From: Plotosus lineatus
Taxonomy: Eukaryota; Chordata; Actinopteri; Siluriformes; Plotosidae
Reading direction: 5' to 3'
NCBI GenBank assembly: GCA_024760905.1
Contig: CM045729.1
Span: 8,840,580 to 8,904,579, forward strand
Length of the DNA: 64,000 nt
Shown here one piece after another: positions 46,477 through 59,123 of this stretch; the stretch's first letter is position 1; every line of letters begins with the position of its first letter. The position numbers and the translations under genes were made by a program. Under the pieces are notes generated by a model. That model searched no databases and was not told the origin of the DNA. It saw nothing but the letters and a program-made list of their open reading frames with translations.

Positions 46477-46539
<63 letters not shown>
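46459..46539 (+). repeat. (CA)n in lectin A 3' UTR
   Basis: Starts five bases after the stop; about 40 CA units against about 9 in unit B (63,697-63,715). Confidence 0.9.
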
Positions 46540-46541
<2 letters not shown>

Positions 46542-46588
46542 ATACTCTCACTATATCCTCATCAAACATGTGCCCTGTGTGTGAAAAA

Positions 46589-46599
46589 AATAAAATAAA
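46589..46599 (+). promoter_or_regulatory. Lectin A polyadenylation signal
   Basis: Two overlapping AATAAA hexamers 135-145 bases after the stop. The aligned site in unit B reads AATAAG (63,768-63,773). Confidence 0.6.
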
Positions 46600-46854
46600 A
46601 TCTTTAAAACCATGACACGGTGGAAATACTTCTGGTGTTTTCTATACGTTTTCTTTCTTTTTATTGAATAGAAATGGAATGAATAATGTACCCAGGACAC
46701 GAATTCTGGACATTGTTCATCCTTTTGCTAAGCAGCCACATTCTAAAAGAGCTGTGCCAGAGTTCCGAAGGAACCCACACAGATCAGAGAACACAGAGAA
46801 GTGATCTTCGCTTATTACATGAGAGTTTTTAAATAAAGTTATAGTGCACTAATG

Positions 46855-47180
46855 CTAAAAAAAGAAGGGATGTAAAGTGCGATGGAGACAGAGCATGAAG
46901 GGGTGGAGAAGGTGCAGGGAGGGGTGAAAGGGGGCTGGAAGAGGGAAATGAAGTTGGCGAAAGTAGGGAAAGGGGTAAAAAGCCAACCAAAATTGTTTGA
47001 GGGGGCAGGGATTGGCTAGCGGGGTGACAGAGGCTGCAAGGAAATATGGAGGGCTAAGAGGTGCCGAAAAGTGGCTGGGGGGAGGCAGGAAGGGGCTAGG
47101 AAAGTGCTGACAGGAGTTGAAAGGAGAAAAAACGGATAAGAGGTGGTGAGAAGGGGGCATGGAGAGGCTGAGAGGGACAC
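46855..47180 (+). repeat. Purine-rich tract in unit A only
   Basis: About 325 bases dominated by G and A with GGGG(T/C/A)GAAA-like degenerate units (GGAGGGGTGAAAGGGGGCTG, GGGGGAGGCAGGAAGGGGCT). Unit B runs straight from TTTTGCCAAGCATGGACTTG at this point. Origin unknown. Confidence 0.7.
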
Positions 47181-47261
47181 GTAGCTCTCAATTAGCATGG
47201 ACTTGAAAATATCGATGATTTCATGAACTTCAAGCTTTCGAGAAGTACTCTTTTTCATTTC

Positions 47262-48175
47262 TCTTCTTTGGTCTTCCTCTGGGCCTTCTGCCTGGTAGTT
47301 CCAACCTCAGCATCCTACTGCCAATATACTCACTATCCCTCCTCTGTACATGTCCAAACCATCTCAATCTAGCCTCTTTGACTTTGTCTCCAAAACATCT
47401 TACATGGGCTGTCCCTCTGATGTACTCATTCCTGATCCTAGCCATCCTCGTTACTCCCAAAGAGAACCTCAACATTTTCAGCTCTGCCTTTTCCCCAGGG
47501 CCACTGTTTCTAAACCATACAACATCGTTGGCCTCATCACCGTCTTGTACACTTTTCCTTTCATTCTTGCCGATACCTTCCTATCACACATCACACTGGA
47601 CTTTTCTCCATCCATTCCAACCTGCCTGTACACACTTCTTCACCTCTTTTCCACACTCTCCATTGCTCTGGATTGTTGAGCCTAAGTATTAAAAATCCAC
47701 CACCTTCTTTATCTCTGCTCCCTGTAACATCACCATTCCTCTTGGGTCCTTCTCGTTCACACACATGTATTCTGTCTTACTGAGACTAACCTTCATTCAT
47801 CTCCTTTCCAGGGCATACCTTCACCTCTCTAGATTTTCCTCCACTTGTTCTCTGCTCTCACTACAGATCACAATGTCATCTGCAAACATCACAGTCCATG
47901 GAGATTCTTGTCTAACTTCATCTGTTAACCTGTTCATCACCATAGCAAACAAGAAGGGTCTCAGAGCTGACCCTTGATGCAGTTCCACCTCCACCTTGAA
48001 CTCCTCTGACGCCGACAGCACACTGCACCACTGTCTTACATTTCTCATATATGTCCTGCACCACTCTAGCATCTCTGCCACTCCAGACTTCCACATGCAA
48101 TACCACAGTTCCTCTCTCGGCACCCATCACATTTGCTTTCTCCAGATCCACAAAGGCACAATGCAGCTCCCTAAT
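47262..48175 (-). mobile_element. RTE LINE fragment, both ends missing
   Basis: Minus strand from the RT palm (DLEKAN..., [20 protein letters not shown]) to [19 protein letters not shown]; lacks the last ~140 bases and the 5' half. Frameshifted. A MITE fragment (48,215-48,442) follows. Confidence 0.8.
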
Positions 48176-48617
48176 ACTCCCTCATACTTCTCCCGGAAGT
48201 TCAATCGCCACCAAACGAACTCAGACGCGCACCTCACATAAATGTGTAAGTAGTTTTGATGGGAAGTTTTGGGTCATTTTTTGTTTTTGTTTGGGATTTT
48301 TTTTTTTGCATAATTGGCCTTGCTTTGTTGCATTTTCCTTAACTAATTTTAAGTTTCCTTAATTAATCCCTATTCATCCTTAATGTCCTTATTTTTAAAA
48401 TTAAATGAATATTTAAAAGAAAAACCGCGAGACACTGAAGCCAATGATTGTATATATTGACCACAATTCACTAATATTTTTGAATAGGATGAAAAAAAAA
48501 AATCGGAGATTGCTGAAGTGGAGTTTGACCTGACAAGAGTTTGACTTGGAAATTAAGCATGTGGTGGGTACTGACAAGATAATTGCTGATTGCTTGTCCT
48601 GTATTTGACTTTTTTTT

Positions 48618-48664
<47 letters not shown>

Positions 48665-48676
48665 GGGGGGGGGGGT

Positions 48677-50175
48677 AGTGAGTGGTTTTTGTGGTATAGG
48701 GCACTGGATCGCTGATTCTAAGGTTGGGGGTTCAAGTCCCACTCTCCACAAGGTTGTCACTGTCCCCCCAGTACAGCTAACTGGGTTATCAAAGGCTGGC
48801 CGTGTCTCTCACCGTCTATGGTGAGAGGTTCATGTAAAAGGACCATTGCTGACCTGTCTTACATCTCTCATACATGTCCTGCACCACTCTAACATACTTC
48901 TCTGCCACTCCAGACTTCCTCATGCAATACCACAGTTCTTCTCTTGGCACCCTGTCATATGCTTTTTCCAGATCCACAAAGGCACAATGTAGTTCCCTCT
49001 GACCTTCTCTGTACTTCTCTATTAACATCGTCAAAGCAAACATTGCATCTGTGGTGCTCTTTCTTGCCATGAAACCAAACTGTTGTTCACAAATGCTGAC
49101 CTCTGCCCTTAGTCTAGCTTCCACTATTCTTTCCCATAATTTCGTCGTATGGCTCATCAACTTGATCCCTCTGTAGTTGCCGCAACTCTGCACGTCTCCC
49201 TTGTTCTTAAAAATGGGCACCAGCACACTTCTCCTCCACTCCTCCAGCATCTGCACACTCTCTAGGACCTTGTTGAATGTTCTTGTCAGAAAATCTACTG
49301 CGACCTCCCCTAGACACTTCCATACCTCGACAGGTATATCATCAGGACCAACTGCCTTTCCATTCTTCATCCTCTTCAATGCCCTTCTTACTTCACCCTT
49401 ACTGATCTTTGCTACATCCTGCTCCTCAATGGTCACCTCTTCTACTCTTTTTTCTCTCTCATTTTCCTCATTCATTAGCTCTTCAAAGTACTCTTTCCAT
49501 CTTCCCAGCACACTTCTGTCATCAGTCAATACATTTCCCTCTCTGTCCTTTATCAATCTAACTTGCTGCACGTCCTTCCCATCTCTATTTCTATATCTAT
49601 ATCTATTTATTTACACTATTGTCTAAATCATTTTCTCCCTCCTTACTGTCCAACCTATCATACAAGTCATCATACGCCCTCTGTTTGGCCTTTGACACAG
49701 CTACCTTCGCCTTACGCTGTGTCTCCCTGTACTCCTGTTTACTCTCTTCGGTCCTCTCTGTGTCCCTCTTCTTCTTAGCTAACCTCTTCTTTTGTACACA
49801 CTCCTGCACTTCCTCATTCCACCACCAAGTTTCCTTATCTCTTTGGGAGTAACAAGGATGGATAGGATTAGGAATGAGCATATCAGAGGCGTAGAACATG
49901 TAAGAGGTTTTGGAGACAAAATCAGAGAGGCTAGATTGAGATGGTTTGGGCATGTACAGAGGAGAGATAGTCAGTATATTGGTAGTAGGATGCTGAGGTT
50001 GGAACTACCAGGCAGAAGGCTGAGAGGAAGACCAAAGAGATGATTCATGGACGTGGTGAAGGAGGACATGAAGGCAATTGGTGTAAGAGAAGAAGATGCA
50101 GAGGATAGGGTGAGATGGAGGCAGATAATTTGCTGTGGCGAATCCTGAAGGGAAAAGCCAAAAGGAAAAGAGGAA
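48677..50175. mobile_element. Chimeric insertion: SINE head, inverted RTE segment, sense RTE 3' end
   Basis: 48,677-48,855 is the + strand 5' half of a family 1 SINE ending GACCATTGCTGAC. 48,856-49,839 is minus-strand RTE (from the CKTV/YERCKT point back to the WWWNEEVQE region, with a CTATATCTAT insertion at 49,590-49,620). 49,840-50,175 is plus-strand RTE 3' end ([15 protein letters not shown] to GGGAAAAGCCAAAAGGAAAAG). Inverted 5' part plus sense 3' part again fits twin priming. A microsatellite (48,618-48,670) precedes it. 50,180-50,490 has nothing recognisable. Confidence 0.75.
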
Positions 50176-50499
50176 GATTCACGAGTGATAAAAAGTGAGA
50201 TAGGGTACACAGAGTGTGAATGGTGAGACAGAGTGAGACAGGACATAAGCAGACAGATTGGACATATGGGTAGAAGGGAACAAATACAGACAGACAGAAA
50301 AGAATGAGTAATGAACATGAAACAGAGAGAAAAAAATGAACAATTAGAGTGGGGCACACAGGACCAAAGAAGTAAATATTACTCAATCTGAGCACAGGAC
50401 ATACAATGAGAAACACAGTACAGACAGCAAGAAGCAGAGAGGCAAACAGGACACACACTTTCTCTCTTTGCAATTATTATCTGACACACTATAAGTACT

Positions 50500-50800
50500 G
50501 TATCACCACAACTAGCAGTGGTTTGCATATTTGCCTTAAAGCAAGAAGGTCTGGGGTTCGAGTCTCGACTGGAGTTTGTATGCTCTCCCCGTGCTTCTGT
50601 GGGTTTCCTCTGGTTGGTCAAGTTTCCTCGCACAGTTTAAAAACATGCACAGTGGGCTCCTTAGATATTCGCCCTGAGGAGTGACTGTGAGTGTGACTGG
50701 TTATGTGAGTGTTGCCTTGTGATGGCCTTGCAAACTGCCCGGGGCGTACCTCCACAGAGATGGCTGAGATGGGTGCCAGTGGTTCAGAAAATGAATGAAC
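50500..50800 (+). mobile_element. Family 2 SINE
   Basis: B box GGGGTTCGAGTCTCG, core CCCCGTGCTTCTGTGGGTTTC, AAAAACATGCACAGTGGGCT and tail TTCAGAAAATGAATGAACG. Confidence 0.7.
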
Positions 50801-50961
50801 GAGTTCATTAAAACCCTCTTCAGGTCAAAGCGGAGTTCACATCATTCTTTTTTATGAAATGAAATCATGAATGTTCTGATGTAAAGTGGCTATGCTGCAT
50901 GAAACACCCTCAATAAAACAGGAATATATCATTTAATTACACACACACACACACATATATG

Positions 50962-50997
<36 letters not shown>

Positions 50998-51000
50998 TGT

Positions 51001-51357
51001 CTGTCTTCCTTTCGGCTTTTTCCCTTTTTACTCAGGAGTCGCCACAGTGAATCATCTGATTCACACGTTTGATTTGGCAGAGGTTTTTTTTTTACGTCGG
51101 ATGCCCTTCCTGTCACAACCCTTTATAGCAAGGGACAGAAACATGCTGACGGCTTTGCAGCTACTCTTTACGAAAGTCAGCAACGGTTCTTTTACATGCC
51201 TCTCACCATAGACAGTGAGAGACATGGCCCGCCTTTGATAACCCAGTTAGCTGCACTGGGGTGGGGGCAGTGACAACCCTGTGGAGAGTGGGACTCGAAC
51301 CCCCAACCTTTGCATCAGCGATCCAGCGCCCTATACCACTAGACCACCACTGCCCCA
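51001..51357 (-). mobile_element. Family 1 SINE
   Basis: Complete minus-orientation copy from TTCCTTTCGGCTTTTTCCC to CCACCACTGCCCC, between a (TA)n (50,958-50,994) and unique AT-rich sequence (51,360-51,550). Confidence 0.9.
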
Positions 51358-51555
51358 CTATATTATATATATTCCATTTATCACTACAGATCTGTTTCAC
51401 CACCCCTCGAAACAGATCTGTAATGATAAATGGAGTTTCAATAGAAAGTCTTTGTCCTGTCCTCTTATTTTTATTTTATTGTTATTTGCTCTACCAAAAA
51501 GTATTGAGCACTCTCCTACGGAAGGATCTTTTCAGAAAATCCTCTATATATATCT

Positions 51556-54500
51556 TCTTCTTTTTCTTTCGGCTGTTCCCTTCAGGGGTCGCCACAGCAA
51601 ATGATCTGCCTCCATCTCTCCCTATCCTCTGCATCTTCTACTCTTACTCCAACGACCTTCATGTCTGCCTTCACCACATCCATAAATCTTCTCTTTGGTC
51701 TTCCTCTGGGTCTTTTGCCTGGTAGTTCCAACCTCAGCATCCTACTACCAATATACTCACTATCCCTCCTCTGTACATGTCCAAACCATCTCAATCTAGC
51801 CTCTCTGACTTTGTCTCCAAAACATCTAACATGTGCTGTCCCTCTGATGTACTCTTTTCTGATCCTATCCATCCTCGTTACTTCCAAAGAGAATCTCAAC
51901 ATTCTCATTTCTGCTACCTCCAACTCTGCCTCCTGTCTTTTCCCCAAGGCCACTGTCTCTAAACCATACAACATCGCTGGCCTCATGCCGATACTCTCCT
52001 ATCACACATCACACCGGACACTTTTCTCCATCCATTCCAACCTGCCTGCACACGCTTCTTCACCTCTTTTCCACACTCTCCATTGCTCTGGATTGTTGAG
52101 CCGAAGTACTTAAAATCCTCCACCTTCTTTATCTCTGCCCCCTGTAACCTCACCGTTCCACTTGGGTCCTTGTCGTTCACACACATGTATTCTGTCTTAC
52201 TGAGACTAACCTTCATTCCTCTCCTTTCCAGGGCATACCTCCACCTCTCTAGATTTTCCTCCACTTGTTCTCTGCTCTCACTACAGATCACGATGTCATC
52301 TGCAAACATCATAGTCCATGGAGATTCTTGTCTAACCTCGTCTGTCAGCCTGTCCATCACCACAGCAAACAAGAAGGGGCTGAGAGCTGACCCTTGATGC
52401 AGTCCCACCTCCACCTTGAATTCGTCGGTCAAGCTGACAGAACACCTCACCACTGTCTTACAGCTCTCATACATGTCCTGCACCACTCTAACATACTTCT
52501 CTGCCACTCCAGACTTCCTCAAGCAATACCACAGTTCTTCTCTTGGCATCCTGTCATATGCTTTTTCCAGATCCACAAAAGCACAATGCCACTCCTTCTG
52601 ACCTTCTCTGTACTTGTCTATTAACACTCTCAAAGCAAACACTGAATCTGCGGTTCTCTTTCTTGGCATGAAACCAAACTGTTGTTCACAAATGCTGACC
52701 TCTGCCCTTAGTCTAGCTTCCACTATTCTTTCCCATAACTTCATCGTATGGCTCATCAACTTTATCCCTCTGTAGTTGCTGCAACTCTGCACGTCTCCCT
52801 TGTTCTTAAAAATGGGCACCAGCACACTTCTCCTCCACTCCTCCGGCATCTGCTCACTCTCTAGGACCTTGTTGAATGTTTGTGTCAGAAAATCTACTGC
52901 TACCTCTCCTAGACACTTCCATACCTCCACCGGTATGTCATCAGGACCAACTGCCTTTCCATTCTTCATCCTCTTCAATGCCCTCCTCACTTCACCCTTA
53001 CTAATTTTTGCTACATCCTGCTCCTCAATGGTCACCTCTTCTACTCTTTTTTCTCTCTCGTTTTTCTCATTCATCAGCTCTTCAAATTCCTCTTCCATCT
53101 TCCCAGCACATTTCTGTCCAGCAGTCAATACATTTCCCTCTCTGTTCTTTATCAATCTAACTTGCTGCATGTCCTTCCCATCTCTATCTGTCTGATGTGC
53201 CAACCTGTGTAGATCATTTTCTCCCTCCTTACTGTCCAACCTATCATACAAGTCATCATACGCCCTCTGTTTGGCCTTAGCCACTGCTACTTTCGCCTTA
53301 TGCTGTGTCTCCCTGTACTCCTGTTTACTCTCTTCAATCCTCTCAATGTCCCACTTCTTAGCTAACCTCTTCCTTTGTACACGCTCCTGCACTTCCTCAT
53401 TCCACCACCAAGTCTCCTTATCTACTTTCCTTCCAGAGGACACACTAAGTACTCTCCTACCTGTGTCCCTGATCACATTTGTTGTGGTTGTCCAGTCATC
53501 TGGAAGCACTTCCTGGCCACCCAAAGCCTGTTTCATCTCCTCCTTGAAGACAACACGACACTCTTCCTTTTTCCACCACTTTGTCTTCTGCTCTGCCTTT
53601 GCCTTCTTCACCTTCCTCACCATCAGCGTCATCCTGCATGCCACCATCCTATGCTGTTTGGCAACACTCTCATCCATTACTACTTTGCAGTCACTGATTT
53701 CCTTCAAATTACATCGCCAAACAAGATGTAGTCTACCTGTGTTCGCCGACCTCCACTTTTATAAGTCACCCTATGCTCCTGTTTCTTCTGGAAGAAAGTA
53801 TCCACCACAGCCATTTCCATCCTTTTTGCCAAATCGATCAACATCTGTCCTTCTGTGTTCCTGTCCTGGATACCAAACCTGCCCATCACTTCCTCATCCC
53901 CTCTGTTGCCTGCACCAACATGTCCATTGAAGTCTGCACCAATGACCACTCTTTCACCTCTGGGGGTACTCTGCATCACTTCATCTAAGTCACTCCAGAA
54001 TCTCTCCTTCTCTTCTTGCTCACATCCTGCCTGTGAGGCATAAGCACTAACAACATTGAGCATCACACCTTCAATTTCTAACTTGAGACTCATCACTCTG
54101 CCTGACACTCTGTTCACTTCTAGAACGTTCCTGACAAACCCCTCCTTCAAGATGACTCCTATTCCATTTCTCTTCCCATCCACAACATGAAAAAACAGCT
54201 TAAACCCTGCTCCTAAGCTTTTAGCTTTGCTACCTTTCCACCTGGTCGGTCTCCTGGACACACAGTATGTCCACCTTCCTCCTCTGCATCATGTCAGCCA
54301 GTTCTCTATCTTTTCTTTGCATAGTTCCTACATTCAAAGTCCCTACTCTCAATGCTAGACTCATGCCTTTCCTCTTCTCTCTCTGCCTACGGACACGCCT
54401 CCCGCCTCTCCTTCTTCGACGTCTTCGACCAACAGTAGTCCAATTTCCATCAGCACCCTGTTGGTTGATAGCACTGATGGCGGTCGTTGTTTTGTTTTGC

Positions 54501-54653
54501 GAGTTTTGTTTTGGACCATTTGCATTTTTAATGTGGCAGAAGTTTTACGCCGGATGCCCTTCCTGTCACAACACTCTGCATTTATCCGGGCTTGGGACCG
54601 GCATAAAGGGGAGAGACACTGGTTAGTGCCCCCCCCCGCCTCATGGCTGCATT
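51556..54653 (-). mobile_element. Near full-length RTE LINE (copy iv)
   Basis: Minus strand from AATGCAGCCATGAGG (54,653) to GAAAAAGAAGAAG. Frames: 53,704-54,261 (endonuclease), 51,983-53,707 (574 residues spanning the end of the endonuclease, linker and RT with [20 protein letters not shown]) and 51,582-51,986 (C-terminus). Breaks: one-base loss near 53,715, a short deletion at 51,985-51,990 and a small insertion near 54,245. A long (TA)n abuts its 5' end. Confidence 0.9.
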
Positions 54654-54656
54654 AAA

Positions 54657-55000
<344 letters not shown>

Positions 55001-56676
55001 CATCATCACCCTGGACAGCTCACCAGGCTATCGCAGGGCAGAAACACCTTGACGGCTATGCAGATTCTCTTGACGAAAGTCAGCAATGATTCTTTTACAG
55101 GAACCTCTTACCACAGACGGTAAGAAACATGGGCGGCCTTTGATAAGCCAGGTAGCTGCACTGGGAGGACAGCAGTGACGGCCGGTGATAGTGGGGCTTG
55201 AACCCCCAACCTTGGGATCAGTAATCCAGCCACCAGCCACCACTGCCCCTGTCTATGAATGTGTTATTTCTAAAATCCTCAAATTGAATCCAGACAATTA
55301 ATTAGTAACTGATGATCCCTTGTTTTGAGTGAATGTATTTCTGGAAATTCTTCATTCTGTGTTGATCTACAGGTTAATAATTACACCTGTGTCCTTCTCG
55401 TTACGCTTCAGTATTCAGTGCACAAACTGAGATGAATAACGTAATCATTCTGTGATTTACAGAGATTTTTTTTTGTTCGTTTGTTCATTTTTGTTGATTG
55501 AGAACAGTGGAGGAGTTCAAAGACTTGATCTTGTGATCTGGTAAGGATTTCAGATTCTCTGATCCTCACTTTCTTTTAAAATACACACTTAATAATAATA
55601 ATAATAATAATCGTAAATTAAAAGGTTTATTTGGATTTCTGCATAACGGCTGTATAAAAGTACATTAAACTAAACCTTAATAAAATCATGAGGAATATAT
55701 CGTTTCTTAAAGGTGAGTTGGAAATTTTTGACTGTTTCACTATTAACTGAACCCCAAGAGAATTTTTTGTTAAATTAGTAAATACTAAATGGGAACAGTG
55801 TGATTTGATTGGTTTGTTAAAAACATTACATTCTGAATGGATAATTGGCAGACACTGTCACTTGTCACTGTCAGTGTCCCGCTTTAAAATGTAAAGACAA
55901 AGTCTTGGAAAAATTATTTTTTTGGTCAATCAGCAACCTTCACCCCACTTTTTGCAAATAATTGTTAATTATCCCGAGATAAGGAACCAATTAGATCTGA
56001 CATTTCTGCATCATGTAAATTGTTATTGATTATGATGTTCATGAGTAATCAGTCGAGGTATGTCTTTTTTTTTCATCGATATTAGTCATTTCTTTATAGT
56101 TTATGATAAAAGCTTCAGTTATCCAATAGCCACTTTTTGTAATAAATTCCCTCAAACAAATCTAGGTCGTTTTGGCAACAGAAGTTTTGGGCCACAGACA
56201 TTTTTTGTATATAGAACAAAAATACAAGTCCTGAATTACCGATCCTGAGGTTGGGGGTTCAAGCTGTCACTTATCACTGCCGTTCCCCCATTGCAGCTAA
56301 CTGGGTTATCAAAAGCCGGCCATGTCTCTCATTGTCTATGGCGTGAGGCCATTGCTTCCAAAAGAACCATTGCTGACTTTCGACACGAGTAGGCTGCATA
56401 GCCGGCAACGTATTTCTGCCCTGCGATGGCCTGGCAAGCTTTCCAGGGTGTACTCTGCCCTCGCCCAGAGTCAGCTCAGATGGGCACCAGCCTCCCCATG
56501 ACCCTAATTAGGATTAAGTGGTTCAGAAAATGAAAGAATATAGTGGTTGCAGTTAAAGGATAATCAGGTTTTTTCACATATCACATCATCAGTACACACA
56601 CACACACACACACACAGTGTTTAATATTTTTCAGTGTCAATGTTGGACTTGTGGACTTTGTTTGTTGCTTACAGGA

Positions 56677-58337
56677 ATGGAGGCAGCACCACCATATGAC
56701 CGCTTTAGCTTATTAGACTCCGACAGCATGCGGCGAGGATGTAATAAAGTTTCTTTATGCACACAGAGTGAGTTACAGTTTTATTTTTTTCAGGATGTGA
56801 ACATCAGACACTCAGCATATCTGTAAGCTGCCAGTAGAATTTGCCTTTTAATGAAAACTTTATAGCAGCGTAGTTTTCAGAATAAAGTTGTGTCATATAT
56901 CATGCTATGTCATATAGTCATTTAGAGCGAACTAAAGATGGTTCACTTACAAGCAAATAATTTTAGAGTGATCCCTCACTACTTCGTGCTTCAGTTTCTG
57001 CGGCTTCAGTGTATCGTGGGTTTTTCAAAAATATTCATTGAAAAAATAAAAAAAATAGGAAATTAAGGAAAAATAGGGGAAAAGTTAAGGAAAATGCTGC
57101 AAAACAAGGCCAATTATGCAAAAAAAAAAAAAACCCCCGCAAACAACCAAAACCAAAAAATGATCCCAAACCCCCCAACAAAACTATTTACATTTTTATT
57201 TGCGGTGCGCATCTGAATGTGAGTGCGCGTGCGTCTGAATGTGTGTGTGTATTTATATTTTATTTACATCTTCTGCATTATTTTTGAATGTTTAATAGTT
57301 ATTTTAAGCATTTATAGATTCGAATATGTCTTTATTGATATTATATACACATATACATGTACATACAAGTCAGTCAGGGGGTGGTTGATCCTGCTTCACG
57401 GAATTCGGCAGTCGTGGGGGGGGGGTCTCGGTCCCCATTAACCGCAGGAAGTGAGGGAGCCCTGTACTGCATTTCTACATTAAAACCTTATTATAGCTAA
57501 TTAGCTAGAATGCCAGCAAACTGGTATTTTTTTGTCAGATAGTGAATGCATGAGGGGAATTTTTAGTCTGACTCACTGAGAGGTAGTTTGCTATAACAGC
57601 GCAGGACTGTGTTTACAACGCTAATAGGGTTTAGCTCATATTGTAGTTTATGCTAATATTTAAAGCTCAGGAATGCAACTTAAAAACATGGACTTTCCTT
57701 AAATACTTGATGATAATTAAAGCACTGCTTTATTCACAACATGATGATGAATTCCTTTAGGCTTTTTCCTTTTTTTGAAGTATTTAAAAGTATTTTATAT
57801 TCTGCGAATTAGTATTTGTAATATAGAGTGAGTTTGTTTACTGTATTTTATAATCACTAGTATATTCTATATTAAAGGATGTTTATGCCCTCTTTAAAAA
57901 TGTGATTAAGCAACAATCACATCCCTCATGAATATTGATGTGTGATTATTATTATTTAATCTTATCCTGATATTGCTTTACAGAAAGCAGGACCAGCCTT
58001 TACTCTCATTTAATAAAAAGCTGTTTTTTGTTTTTAGTCTCACAGACCTGTCGGTTTTACATCATGTTTGGTGTACTCGCTGCCTTCCTGCTCCTGCTGA
58101 CTCTTACTGTGGGAATTAAAAGTACATCATACACATTTGTATTTTTCATGTAATTTGTTAATTTAGCTAAAATTTCTCATTCTATTAAAATGCCACTGAA
58201 AGAAAATAACAAATCAAAGAAAACATATAAAATGAACCGGATGTAGTTTTCACAGTGTGGCGCTGTGTAAGCCAAACAAACAAAATAAGATATTTTAAAG
58301 GTTTATGCCTACATATGGGGACATGCACTGTATAATA

Positions 58338-58394
<57 letters not shown>

Positions 58395-59084
58395 TATATA
58401 AAAGTCACTCAGGTGAATCAGAAGGTGTCAGATCTGGCCTCGTCGCTGAAGATGATCAGTCAGACAGAAAGGCAGACAGGTGAACCACACATTCTTTTAT
58501 TTCATTTATTCATTCGTTTTATGGACTGCTTAATCCTAATTAGGATCGTGATGAGGCCGCTGCCTATCTCAGCCATCTCTGTGCGAAGACAGAGGACACC
58601 CTGGACTATAGAATTTCTCTGAAATTTACCAATTTACAGATGGAGCGAGTTACAGCATTAGTGTCAAAATTATATAAAGTGGAACGATTAATAAGGTCTG
58701 TGATGGCCTGGTGAGCTGTTCAGGGTGTACTCTGCTTTTGCACCCAGTCGGCTGAGATGGGTGCCAGTCTTTCAATGACCTGAATTAGGATTAAGCGGTT
58801 TAGAAAATGATGAAAGAATGTTAATGTGATGTGAGCGCAGCAGGGCTGAGATTGCACATTTAAATGCACCATCATGATACTACATATCTGTTAATTTACA
58901 TCTGCTCTCTCTCTCTCTCTCTCCATCTCAACCCCCCCCCCCAGATACCAGTTCCTATTATAAACCTGCAGTTCCACTCCCAGTCAGAGGTGATGTTGTG
59001 TTTTTTTGAATGATAGTCATTGATTTTTGTGTGTGTCTTATCAGCTTGGATGCTGATATAAATATGTGTCTGTGTGTGCATGTG

Positions 59085-59123
<39 letters not shown>

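Larger units (their letters stand above)
31435..47245 (+). repeat. Tandem segmental duplication, unit A
   Basis: Homology to unit B (55,130-64,000) starts inside a family 1 SINE and continues, apart from insertions, through AGCATGGACTTGAAAATAT near 47,200 and CAAGCTTTCGAGAAGTA at 47,231-47,247. Aligned landmarks: 31,560/55,250, 32,040/55,690, 38,723/56,677, 39,950/58,038, 46,454/63,690. Unit A is longer because of the retrotransposon cluster at 33.0-38.6 kb and larger insertions in lectin intron 4. The offset at the left edge is about 23.7 kb. Non-repeat parts (31,560-32,600; 39,500-39,940) contain no other gene. Confidence 0.88.
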
